NCBI GenBank assembly: GCA_009760855.2
Contig: WPIO01000436.1
Coordinates: 1-46,763 of the forward strand
Origin: Cristatella mucedo
Lineage: Eukaryota; Bryozoa; Phylactolaemata; Cristatellidae
Direction: 5' to 3'
Length of the DNA stretch: 46,763 bases
Both the position numbers and the translations under genes were made by a program. Shown piece by piece: positions 9,541-19,021 of this stretch (position 1 is its first letter; every line of letters starts with the position of its first letter). A model generated the notes under the pieces. That model saw nothing but the letters and a program-made list of their open reading frames with translations, did not search any database and was not told the DNA's origin.

Positions 9541-10570
9541 AGATTTTTAGTAATCCGAATAGGAAACACCAAATTCTTCAACTTGTTTTTTTTTCTTTAA
9601 GTATTCTAATCTCTTATTTAATTCCGAGCTCTGTAATTTTTCTGAAAGATGAATCTCTATCCTATGCTCAAATAGTTAGATAGTCTTTTTATATCCACAA
9701 TTGCGTTGGTATTTCTAAAACTTTCTAAACTTAAGGCATTCATTCGTTCTTCATGAGTTGACATTGGTGGAGCTCTTGCTGTAAACATTGTTAGGTAACT
9801 TTTTTTTATAAATCCTGCAACTGTTACAGTAATAGTTACAGCAGGATCTTCAGCACCAATAATACTTGCTATACTTGCTATGATTGCAGGAATTGCTGGA
9901 AGAAAGTCACCAGATCTTACTTCAAGAAAATTCTTCTTCCAAGACTTGGATCTAGTTGTGATTCATCCCATGATACTTCTGCTCAAAATGTTTCTCTTAG
10001 AAATGTACTTGGATTCAGATACCAATCTGAATTAGATTGTTTTACCTTTAGTAGTATCTCATTTATACGATAACGAATCTCTAAAGAAGCAACCATTTTT
10101 TAAAGCAATTCTTTCTATTGTCTTCCATAAAACATTTCCGTACTTTCCAGACGTAATGCCATCAACGATTTCTTTAATGCGCAATCCTAGATCTACAATA
10201 CTTGGTAATCTTGATAGAAATCCGCCAAGTGTCTTTGTTACAGCACCAGCAACTTTGAATGATTGTAAAACCTTTGGAACAATTCTAGCAATTCTATTTG
10301 ATACTCTAAGACTAAGTTTCGTTGCAATCTATGGAGAGACTTATACAATCGCTTTTGACCCAAGTTCTGTAGCCATTGTTGTACCAGACCCTATTTCTTT
10401 AGTTGAATCAATTCCAGACTTTATATATTCTTCAACTGATCCTCCATGTTGTATTAAAGCTCTCACATTTTCTTTTCAAAGAAGCTTTTGTTCGTTTTAC
10501 TTGCTTTTCTTCAATATCTTTCTTGGTATTAGCTTTAGGAATTGAGTCTTAGTAATGTCTTTCATCAATT
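9541..10570 (-). pseudogene. Maverick-associated Gly/Ala-rich hydrophobic protein relic, copy 1
   Basis: A minus-strand protein can be followed in pieces: an N-terminal charged part (Lys-rich, 10460-10560), a central part with S-I-V-D-L-G-L-R-I-K-E (about 10180-10215), and downstream a short Gly/Ala/Ile-rich segment (9850-9920) followed by S-T-H-E-E-R-M-N-A-L (about 9730-9760). The copy at 44490-45360 has the same pieces in the same order. The two copies carry different frameshifts, so both are dead. A Gly-rich hydrophobic segment after a charged domain recalls small virion proteins of adenovirus-like and Maverick elements, but I cannot assign it to a named family. Confidence 0.5.
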
Positions 10571-10682
10571 TATATAATGGAGATTATCACAAAAATTAAT
10601 AAGGAACTATTTATTGATCTTGATTGCAATTATAATACAGTAACTAACTTAGGCTAGCCAGTAAATAATTCTGACACAATAA

Positions 10683-10883
10683 CTAGATTAAGCTCTTTGG
10701 TTCAGACTTTGGAAATAACGTAGCGAATAATGTTTCAGGAGAAATGGTATCAGTTTCTGATTGTTCAAGTTTGCTACTAAAGAGCCATTGAATCCTTGGA
10801 TCAAAACTAAACTGTTTTAATGTTACTGGCATCTCGGAAAATTCTGCTGATGGTTCTGTTAATGAACGTAGTAAACCACACAA
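10683..10883 (-). CDS. Small unidentified ORF in Maverick-like DNA
   Basis: A 66-codon open frame on the minus strand, Ser/Glu/Leu-rich, starting M-C-G-L-L-R-S-L-T-E and ending P-K-S-E-P-K-S-L-I. It lies between the hydrophobic protein relic and the fibre-like genes on the opposite strand, and no second copy is in the window. It may be a fragment of a longer gene; no motif recognised. Confidence 0.3.
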   Translation of the reverse strand: MCGLLRSLTEPSAEFSEMPVTLKQFSFDPRIQWLFSSKLEQSETDTISPETLFATLFPKSEPKSLI

Positions 10884-11040
10884 ACTTATTAACTATGGTT
10901 TACTTAAGAGTATGACACCGTTTTTCAATTGTATCTCAAACACTACTCTTGACTAAATAATATTACTTCTTTGAAAGGCTCAAACACTGGATAAGTAAGT
11001 AAAAAAACAGTAGATAGTTATAAGCAGCAGTGTTACTTTA

Positions 11041-11366
11041 GATATTTTAGATTTACAAGTCTTCCAACATTACTAGCATCAACTAGTTTAGGTCTTACTA
11101 TTCAAGTTAACGAAACAGGAACAGAAGGTTATGCTTCACAGCTAACTCGTAGTGATATTCCAGTAATAGACCTAATGGGAAATAAAATCAGTTGTGTTAC
11201 ACCTTTTCAAATATTTGTTCCTGGTAATGTAAATAAATTTTTTATTATATCAAGTAGTCTACGGTCGAGTGACACAACTGGTGATTTCTTTGACTTAACA
11301 AGTGATAACACTTTTATTGTATCTGGAACGGTAATTCTAGAAATGGAACTATATGGCTTATGTTAG
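11041..11366 (+). pseudogene. Putative virion surface or fibre-associated protein fragment
   Basis: The plus strand is open for about 108 codons through 11366. The predicted protein is rich in Thr, Ser, Ile, Val and Gly with alternating hydrophobic pattern (for instance S-G-T-V-I-L-E-M-E-L-Y-G), as expected of a beta-sandwich. It lies 72 bases before the first fibre-like gene on the same strand. The upstream start is lost among stops before 11041. The role is inferred from neighbours and composition only; no family recognised. Confidence 0.35.
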
Positions 11367-11437
11367 TTTATGATTGATAACTTTACAGTAGAGTTCTGTT
11401 TCTTATGTAGAATTTCGTGTGAGTATAGTATCGAACA

Positions 11438-12225
11438 ATGTCACTAGGCTATCGAAGACAAGGATCTCAATCAAAGAATTATATCAGGAGAACAGGTGAT
11501 ATACTTTCTGGTTCACTGAATATGAATCAGAATTTAGTAAAGAATCTTGGAGATCCTGTTGATCCTGAAGATGCAGTAAACCAAAGGTATATTGACATAC
11601 ATTTTCTTACTAAAATTTCTAGAGGAACTACAGCAGACGGAGACATACGAATAACAATCATTTGATAGATCTTGCAAAACCCATTAATCCAAGTGATGCT
11701 GCAACGAAAGACTCGGCTGACATTAAGCTATTAAAAGCAGGTGGGGCAATAAATGGAACTTTAACTGTAAATAGTTTGATTATTATTAATATTCGACCTT
11801 ACAAGCAAAATGATGTTCCAAATAAAGAATACTTGGATAGAAACTTTGTTAAAAGATAGGATACTAGGGATGGCATTTTAGATATGATGAAAAATTCTAT
11901 TTATTTAAGAAACAATCCTGTTGATCCTAAAGATGGGGTTAGATTTGCTTCTCTAAATAGAATATCAGATGGTAATGTGGCTACTGTAACATTTCAAGGA
12001 GTTATGGATAGTTCATTAACTACTGCCATATTTGGTAAATCGGCAACACGAAGGTGGATTACTAGTTTAGGAGATTATGCAGTTCCTCGAGGAATACTTG
12101 TAGTTGGAGCAACGTTTGATGCCCCGGGTATGAGAAAAAAAGTACTTATGCCTCCACCATCTACGGGCAATAGATTAGACGGACAACTAACTGGTGGTTA
12201 TGCATTAGATGTAAATAGAAAATAG
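11438..12225 (+). pseudogene. Phage-tail-fibre-like repeat protein (broken)
   Basis: A protein built of repeats of the form N-L-x-x-P-x-x-P-x-D-A, followed by a Tyr-Ile/Leu-Asp station. Four are visible: N-L-G-D-P-V-D-P-E-D-A (about 11540), L-A-K-P-I-N-P-S-D-A (about 11665), P-N-K-E-Y-L-D (about 11818) and N-P-V-D-P-K-D-G (about 11918). A G-D-I-L-S-G-S-L-N-M start of repeat lies near 11495. Such repeats are well known from phage tail fibres and fibre-like proteins of large DNA elements, where they form trimeric beta shafts. The frame shifts at 11663 and has a TAG at 11857-11859. The tail (to 12225) is Gly-rich and may be the distal domain. The ATG at 11438 follows an AT-rich leader. Confidence 0.65.
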
Positions 12226-12309
12226 TGCCTAGTACTTTCTTCAAAGTAGGATCAACTCTATTTGATAAGCAAATAAGTATAACTGTTTATGTAGCAATAA
12301 GATAAAACG

Positions 12310-12887
12310 ATGACAAGAAATAACTTAGATATGCAAGGAACGTTAGACCTCTATACAAATAAAATAATAATCTTCGAAATACTGTCGCAGAATTAGAATC
12401 AGTGAGTAAAGATTTTTCTGATAATAGCAATCTTAGGAAAGATTCAGATCAGATAATAAGAGGACATTTGCCTGCTAACTCAAAAAAGTATGTTATGGTA
12501 AAAGGTCCAAACAATTTGACTGATATCTAATTTGATAATTTGATTCTAATAATCTAATTTGGCTGATTTCTAATAAAGAATATTTTAGAGTAAAGTGATT
12601 GATTATTACTGGAAATACAGCCGAAGGTTCCATACAAATAATATTACTTTTAGTAAATTGTTAATGAAAATGTATTCTTCAGATTTTTGGAATTACCTTC
12701 TGCTATGTTTGGTATCCTAATTGTTCCAAAAGTAACCAACCATGAAAATTATGAAGACGATTATCTATCTAAATTGTCTGATATCAAAAGAAACAAACCA
12801 ATTTACTCAAAGATAACATTAAAAATTACAGACATCAATGAAGCTACTGCTGGCTTAGAGTGTAATGCTGACAATTCAACTAGTTAA
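12310..12887 (+). pseudogene. Second fibre-like protein, fragmentary
   Basis: The ATG at 12310 opens M-T-R-N-N-L-D-M-Q-G-T-L-D-L, close to the repeat start of the preceding gene. After a frame change come R-K-D-S-D-Q-I-I-R-G-H-L-P and K-Y-V-M-V-K-G-P-N-N-L (about 12430-12525), then stops. A further open piece at 12687-12887 (66 codons, I-V-P-K-V-T-N-H-E-N and A-G-L-E-C-N-A-D-N) may be the distal part. It stands 85 bases after the first fibre-like gene, same strand, so the two look like a tandem pair. Confidence 0.45.
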
Positions 12888-13380
12888 ATTGTTGAAAATA
12901 AAAAACTGGCACAGCTCATTTTCAAATAAGGGATGATAATAGAACAAAGATGCTATGTGAAATTATAGCAGCGACAGTTGTAATTAATATAAAAGATGAT
13001 CAAGAAGTGATTGCTTAAAACTACTATCATAAATTTTTATTCTCCATGATTCATTCCTTATAATTTTATATCTAATTAATACTCTCGTATAGAAAATAAT
13101 AGCATGGTAATATTAAGTAACTCTTAGCTTACTTTGTTGTTTCTAATACACCTTATAAAAAATTAGTTTTAATAATAGCTATCGTGTCTTAACCTATCCA
13201 CGAGCCTTCATAACTCCAAGTCCTCTTGATGTAATTGAAATTGGATTGGTAACGGGAGTTGTATTTTCTCAGGCTAATTGTTTGTATTTCCCATTAGTCT
13301 TCTAAACTTTCCAATCTATACATTCCCGTATAAATTCCGTTGGTTCACTAAACTAGAAAATTGTCCAGAGTCAAATGCCT
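12888..13380. other. AT-rich stretch without recognisable gene
   Basis: Strongly AT-rich, many stops in all frames. A short minus-strand piece around 13200-13260 (T-P-V-T-N-P-I-S-I-T-S-R-G) is readable but unplaced. It separates the plus-strand fibre genes from the minus-strand genes. Confidence 0.5.
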
Positions 13381-13740
13381 TTTTTAATTCGTTTGGTTGC
13401 TTCAATTTTTTCAGAGTGTGCTTCTGACTTTGAATTGTTTATAGTATCTATTTTTTAAGTCTTTGAAAAACTCGAAGAAAATAGAACCATCGTGAACTTT
13501 TCTTAAGATACATGAAATCTCTGGGTCAGAATGATGAATTCTTAAAGACTTGCATTACAAGTAAAGTCTTAAAGACTCTAATAATGAACTCCCGATGTCC
13601 TCAATGCTACCCATTGGAAATGAACAAATCTTAAAACTTTAGTATTGTTGATCTTGAACCTCACTAAGTTATCTTAAAATTTGCGTATTGTCGACCTTAA
13701 ACCTCACCAAGTCCATCATTTTAATTCACTCTTTTTTTAG
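13381..13740 (-). pseudogene. Unidentified Maverick-associated ORF, copy 1
   Basis: A minus-strand reading with stations M-D-L-V-R-F-K-V-D-N-T, M-G-S-I-E-D-I-G and D-P-E-I-S-C-I-L-R-K-V-H-D-G. The same stations stand in the second copy at 45361-45665. At its 5' end two roughly 42-bp units are repeated (D-L-V-R-F-K-V-D-N-T-Q-I-L-R followed by a version with I-N-N-T-K-V-L-R). It lies just downstream of the DNA polymerase on the same strand. Family unknown. Confidence 0.4.
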
Positions 13741-13825
13741 TTATTTCTCTAAAGTCATGTTCGATTTGAACTTTTGATTTTTCATTATTTTCTGACCTTA
13801 AGCGGCCATGTTTTCTTTTTGGCAT

Positions 13826-16690
13826 CTACATATAAATGATTGTATTGCATTCAATACATTTTCCACGACTCTCTTTTATTCTATAATGGCCATAAGCATA
13901 ACTGTGGCGGCCGCAGTCTAACCAGTATCGTTTTGAGTCAAAAAGTGATAGTGCTTTCTTAGTTTGTGTAATAGTATAAACTAGATGATTTCTTGTTTAA
14001 AATCTAGATTGGCTACAATAGACACCAAATCCTGTACTACGACAACTAATGTAATCTTTATGTGAAAAACATTTTTAACTACTTCTTTTCTAGTTCCCTT
14101 AACTTTCTTTGCTGATGACTTAACTTGTATTCCATCTTTCGTTGCTGTTACTATCTGCATTGAATAAAGTTTGGGTCTTTAGAAAAATCCCTCATCAAGT
14201 ACAATAGACTTTTCTACAATATCTCCTTTCTTATAACTAATATAATTTTTGTATCTGGATCAATAGTAACTTTTTCTGCCACCTCATCTTTAAATTTACC
14301 AAAACTTCCCTTATTTTCTTTCATCATCTTATCAAATCCTTCCATCTTTCATATATCTTGATTTCTAGGATAACTATATAGATCTAAACAATCCAAATAA
14401 TTCGCACAGTTATCGTAGACATGTTCTATATTTATTTTAATAACTGGCGAATCTGAATATGTGTAAGCAAGTGCTAATTTATCTCTGTAATAATCTTGTA
14501 TAGTATTGTAATTTAAATCCTGCATTATTACCTTTGATATTTCAAGAATAGCAAATCCTAAATGTAATGGTTTATCGAGACAGATCACTACTTTTGTTGT
14601 TTCTATTCCAATTAAATCTTGGTTGATTATTCATCTCTCTTTAAATCTTGAACTATAACTCTTTTATCAGGTAACGTAATATTATCTTCAGACTTTCAAT
14701 CAAACAACTCTATTTTAGCTCTTTCCTAGCCTTTTGCATTGTTTTACCAATAAAGGCATTATTATTTAACTTATAATTCTCTTTTTTGAAATCATTTTTG
14801 GTTCTTTCCTTTTTGCAATGTTGTATAGTACTTAGCCGCTGAGCCAATAGCTCTGAGAAAAACGCATTACTCTATGCACTTTAGTTAAAACACATCCTCT
14901 TTCAAATGCAAGTTGTAAATTCCTATATAATGAATAACATATTTTACCTTTGGTTCTAAATCAACAATTAGTTTCTCTGTATTACTTTTATAATGAATTA
15001 CTTTTTTCTTATCCTCTCTTACTGAAGTTGATTTTTGAAATTTTGAATATTCTTCTGTGGCAACTTTCCTCTTAATTGGTAAAAGAGGATAATCAGAATA
15101 AGTATTATGTAAATCATTTGGACAAAACATATCAACCTCCAGAGCATAACCAACACTGGAATTTTCTTGTACAGCTAATAATTTTTCTTTTGTGTAAAAA
15201 GCAACTTGTTTCTGATCCAAGAAACCATTATTTGCCATTAGTAATTGTTGCGTTTTTGCTTCTGAATATAGAGCATTAACATCTTTATAAAGTAACCAAC
15301 TCTTTTCTTATGTTTTATTAAAATTGGAAGCCATTCATTATTAGCCTTAACATGGCGATAAGAGGCTTGTGCTATTCCCCCTCCAATAGCGCTCTCAAAG
15401 ATATCAAATGTTCTAAATTTGTTAATAGATCTAACCGTTCTTTTGAATATCTTAAACCAGCACGCCAAGTTAAACCGGGAGCAGTAAAAAAATTTGCTGG
15501 ATCAAGACCGTCAATTCTCTTAGATAAATGTCTAAAATGTTGGAAGACATCAGCCAATTGAAAATCAGCTTTAGTAAGATAAATATCGCTGAACTTCTTT
15601 TAAGTATCTTCTCTACTTGGATCGATCTTTTTCATTAAATTCCAAATTTGTTGTGTTCTTTCATAATCTTTTCAACTAACACCCTCATCATTCAATGTAC
15701 TATAGAAACAGCTTCTGTATGGAAGTTTATTTTCATCTAACTTTTAAAATGAATCAACATACTCATTAGGAAAAAATTATTTTTCTGTTACCAGCTCAAA
15801 TTGATTGCTTGTTAACATAGAAAAATTATTTTTCTTGTATGTTCAAAAGTTTCAATGGTTAGCACACTGTTTTTAACTAAATCTGCTAATCCCTTGTTAA
15901 ATAATTGAAGTGAATCTCTAAAACTCAACGAACCCAATTCTACATTTATATACTTCTCCGTGTTGTTTGCTAACACGTTTTTTTTGAAGCTTTGATCTTG
16001 AAATTTCTGGACCATTAAATGAGCATTATAGCCTTTTAAGCTGTGAGTAAACACAGGTGGCTTGAATCTATTAACAATTATACTGACATTTAGATCCAAC
16101 CTAGCATGAGTGGCTCTATGGTACGTTCCAGCAAGGTGGCAATAATTTAAAACTTTATCTTTTTCTAAGTCTAAATTACAAATACAACAAGTAGCAGCAG
16201 ATCTAAACTTTTTTATTCATCTTCTGTCATCGTACTATAATCAAATTTCTAATATTTAGGAATAATTTATTTCAACTCTTTCTTAATAGTAGAACTTCAT
16301 CTAGCCGATTCTTAAATAATTCTCTAACATTATTTGTTCCATTAAATGATTTAAAACTTTCCCTATTACCTTCTGGAATGCTATTTTTTGGAATCTAATT
16401 CATCTTGTAAGAAAATCTATTTAAACATCTTTTACAACTTAATTGTATAACATATTTTTATGAACTTCTGCACAGTCCATTAAAGTTTTTAATGATAAAA
16501 AAATGCGAGTTTGTCTTGTCTTCATTACTAAAGAGTAATAGGTCAAAATGTTTCTCCTTTACTTCATCAAGAACTATTAATGGACTTAGACTTGTATTAT
16601 AATACTCGAAAACGTATATTTTGATTTTAAATAATTCTGCAAAGATAGGAATATTAGTAGCACTTAATGCTTGAGTGGGCTAACAACACC
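13826..16690 (-). pseudogene. polB: Maverick/Polinton-type DNA polymerase B (decayed)
   Basis: A roughly 2.9-kb minus-strand relic of a protein-primed family-B DNA polymerase (the DNA_pol_B_2 type of Mavericks), which would copy the element's linear genome. Landmarks in order: an N-terminal segment with H-F-F-I-I-K-N-F near 16500; a Cys/His cluster with C-x-x-C then C-H-L (about 16120-16200); an exonuclease-side stretch with K-G-Y-N-A-H-L (about 16010-16035); L-D-P-A-N-F-F-T-A-P-G-L-T-W (about 15465-15506); F-E-S-A-I-G-G-G (15376-15399); N-T-Y-S-D-Y-P-L-L-P (about 15080-15110); N-N-N-A-F-I-G-K-T-M (14736-14769); Y-S-D-S (14450-14460) where an intact enzyme has a pair of catalytic acids around T; and A-Y-G-H-Y near the C-terminus (13884-13900). 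The total length fits the family. Many frameshifts and stops, plus loss of the first catalytic Asp, make it inactive. Confidence 0.85.
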
Positions 16691-16984
16691 TAATACTAAA
16701 CAATTCTTTTAATCTAGGAATTCAATGAGAATATGTCTCTAAATAGAATGGAGTTTAAATGTGTTACTGACTCTAGGTGATTATCTTTTCAATGTAAAAA
16801 TCCGAATACTATAATAAAGATAAAGCACGACAGTTATCAGACTCGTTCTTTATATTCACAGTTGATCTTTTATTTGTAATCCAACTGGCATTGGTAAGTA
16901 CCTTCCTCCAAAACGGTGTCTAAAAAAGTATACTTTGCCTACACAGCATTTATACCTACTTATTCCTTATTCCTTATAACGTAT

Positions 16985-17300
16985 TCCTGATTTAGATACT
17001 TTGTTTACTAGTATTCTTTTAGAAATCTGTGAAACATGTGATAAACTAATGGAATACCGAGGTAAGAGTTATACAATGCTATCAGAAGCAGAAAAGGAAT
17101 CGAAGTCCCGAAAAAGAAAACTTTATTTATACCTACTAAGCTCCCACCGGGGCCATTCTCTAACGATTCCTCAACTAGTTGAAACAAAGGAAATTGCATT
17201 ATAATTATTTTCTCAACATCGGAGATTCTATTTAATTTAGCATTACTTAATCCAGCAAAATTTTGACCGCCATAAGAACCGTCCTCACTACACTCATTAT
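16985..17300. pseudogene. Maverick-associated gene fragment, inverted relative to second copy
   Basis: Bases 16985-17120 reappear reversed at 46390-46520. The plus strand reads P-D-L-D-T-L-F-T-S-I-L, then C-E-T-C-D-K-L. The minus strand is also open from about 17300 to 17008 (L-V-E-E-S-L-E-N-G-P-G-G-S-L-V-G). The segment is too short and decayed to choose the coding strand. In the second copy the P-D-L-D-T-L-F reading is on the same strand as its neighbours, which favours that frame. Confidence 0.4.
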
Positions 17301-17402
17301 AGTAGTATGTTTCTGAACTTTATGGAGACAGGGACGCGACCGAACATGAGACAACCGAATGAAGTGAGGTTGGTGCTGTGCCAGTGTCGTGCCCTCGGCT
17401 AC

Positions 17403-17810
17403 ATAAAGTTAAAAAACAAACTGCTGCTGTGACTTTACCGCCTCCGTCTGACGCACCTTATGTACCGCGACAGTTAATGTGTGATAGAGAATTAGTTGCA
17501 GGGCTTCTGAAAGTCTGATGTCGTACAAACCCACAACCAGACGACCTCGGACCAGCTCATCTTTCCTCGCGTCGTAGGTAGCGCCGTGCACACAGGGAGA
17601 GGCTAAATCGTGTAGTGCGAATGCCTCGGTAGACTCACCCGGATATTGACAGCAGTTGATGAACACAGATGAATCGTGGATGATATTTCTTCGAGTTTTG
17701 AGATCGTCGTCAAATTTTCATATCGTGACATCCAATGTCTTAACTTGGGGTCGACTTCATAATTAAAGGTGTTGAATATCGCTTCGACTTGCGCTCCCTT
17801 GCTGTGCAAA
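17403..17810 (-). pseudogene. gag: Ty3/gypsy-like Gag fragment
   Basis: The minus-strand frame 17409-17666 holds P-G-E-S-T-E-A-F, then L-V-R-G-R-L-V-V-G-L-Y-D, L-S-E-A-L-Q-L and E-A-V-K-S-Q-Q-Q, in the order and spacing of the retrotransposon Gag domain of Ty3/gypsy elements, which packages the element RNA. An overlapping frame (17603-17809) carries the preceding part (A-I-F-N-T-F-N-Y-E). A frameshift separates the two, and no protease, RT or LTR is beside them. It is a truncated relic in non-Maverick DNA that begins near 17310. Confidence 0.7.
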
Positions 17811-18294
17811 TGTGTACCTATATGTACTCCAGGCCCCCCGCCCCGCAGACTGCTCGGTAGTGGTCACAAAAACCGAAAGATTCAAAAATCCAGACAGGAT
17901 CGCATCACTGTATGATTCAGAGCTCTGTGCGGCATCTCATCAAATACAACTTTTTAAACAATTACCGTGTTTTCGCTTGCTCCTGCACGCTGTTACATTA
18001 AATTTCCGCTAAAAAGAAGCTCAGCTCGTATGCAGTTGATTTACGCGACTCTAAAACGGACATAAGTGACGTGGTTCTGAGCTTTTCTAGCGGAAAGTAT
18101 CCCTGTCAGGTAAAATCGCAATGGCCGTGATTAAGCGATCGCCCCCGAGGTAGAAGAAGCAGGATGGCTTTAAAGTTGCCGAGCTCTATATCCGGTGTGT
18201 AGCTGTTACCTATTGATACGGGCAGTTTTATCAAATGTATTCCCTTATCTCTTGCGTGCTTTTGCCTTTTACCGTTGAATAGAGGCCGAATCTG
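17811..18294. other. No gene recognised
   Basis: Mixed-composition DNA upstream of the CpG-rich leader at 18295. No repeat family or coding motif seen. Confidence 0.4.
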
Positions 18295-18482
18295 CGACCC
18301 GGAAGTGACAGCCAGCGGAGTCGCCCGTTATGACACTGTTGCCCGGACTGACGGAATTGCCCGGGGTTACAGCGTTCCCGGAAGTGTTTGGTAGCTAACG
18401 ACGCCGGGACTGATGAACCTGGGTTGTCAGGTGACTATCAGTGCCCGCTTTCGAGCAGTAGGTCACCGCAGAGCGCTTCGCT
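18295..18482 (+). promoter_or_regulatory. CpG-rich promoter and probable 5' leader exon
   Basis: A CpG-dense stretch ending in a consensus donor, CGCT|GTAAGT, at 18483. It is followed 540 bases later by a strong acceptor just before an ATG with serine codons. This fits a non-coding first exon of the gene at 19022-21455. The start of transcription cannot be placed. Confidence 0.5.
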
Positions 18483-18850
18483 GTAAGTTAGCGGTTTGTT
18501 TTGTTCTGTACTGGTCGCTCGGCATATAAGGAGCAGATTGTTGAGGCGAATTTAATTGTGTATACGCGTGGTCGCGTGTTTGCAAGCGCTAACCTACGCA
18601 CGGAGCCCGCTAGATCTTGGTAAACCCTGTAATTTGTATACGATGACCTAGCAGCTGCCTGGTGGTGGTGGGGCGAGCGCATATTCGTCAGCATTTTCTC
18701 TAACGCGAGGCTGTTTTGGAATCTTGTCGGACAATGGTGACATAGATATTCAAATGGTGTCAACTGCAGCTGTGATAATCATACTTGGCTTCGTGTCCAT
18801 GCAGTTGAGCATATGGCTGGTCCATTTAGTTGCATATTTATATATTTACA

Positions 18851-18965
18851 TATTTACATATTACATAATATTAATAATTTATTCGATAAAGCGCCCTCAG
18901 AAAACTCAATCTCTTTCTAGGCGCTTTACATTTGCTGCAAGGGAAGCACGATTGAATGGTGAGTA
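18851..18965 (-). mobile_element. LINE 3' tail inside intron 1
   Basis: The reversed LINE terminus: an ATTAATAATTTATTCGATAAAGCGCC start, then CTTTCTAGGCGCTTTACATTTGCTG. It closely matches 23385-23450 and is a 5'-truncated insertion in the intron between 18483 and 19021. Confidence 0.85.
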
Positions 18966-19021
18966 ATATCATGCTTGATAAACAGGAATGACGGCGTTAA
19001 CCTCTCCTGCCTTGTTTGCAG

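Noticed and set aside
16985-17120. Proven terminal inverted repeat of the Maverick-like element
   Set aside because: Only 130 bases match and the homologous text sits 29 kb away in another copy; no target duplication is visible, so the claim is left as a question in the findings.
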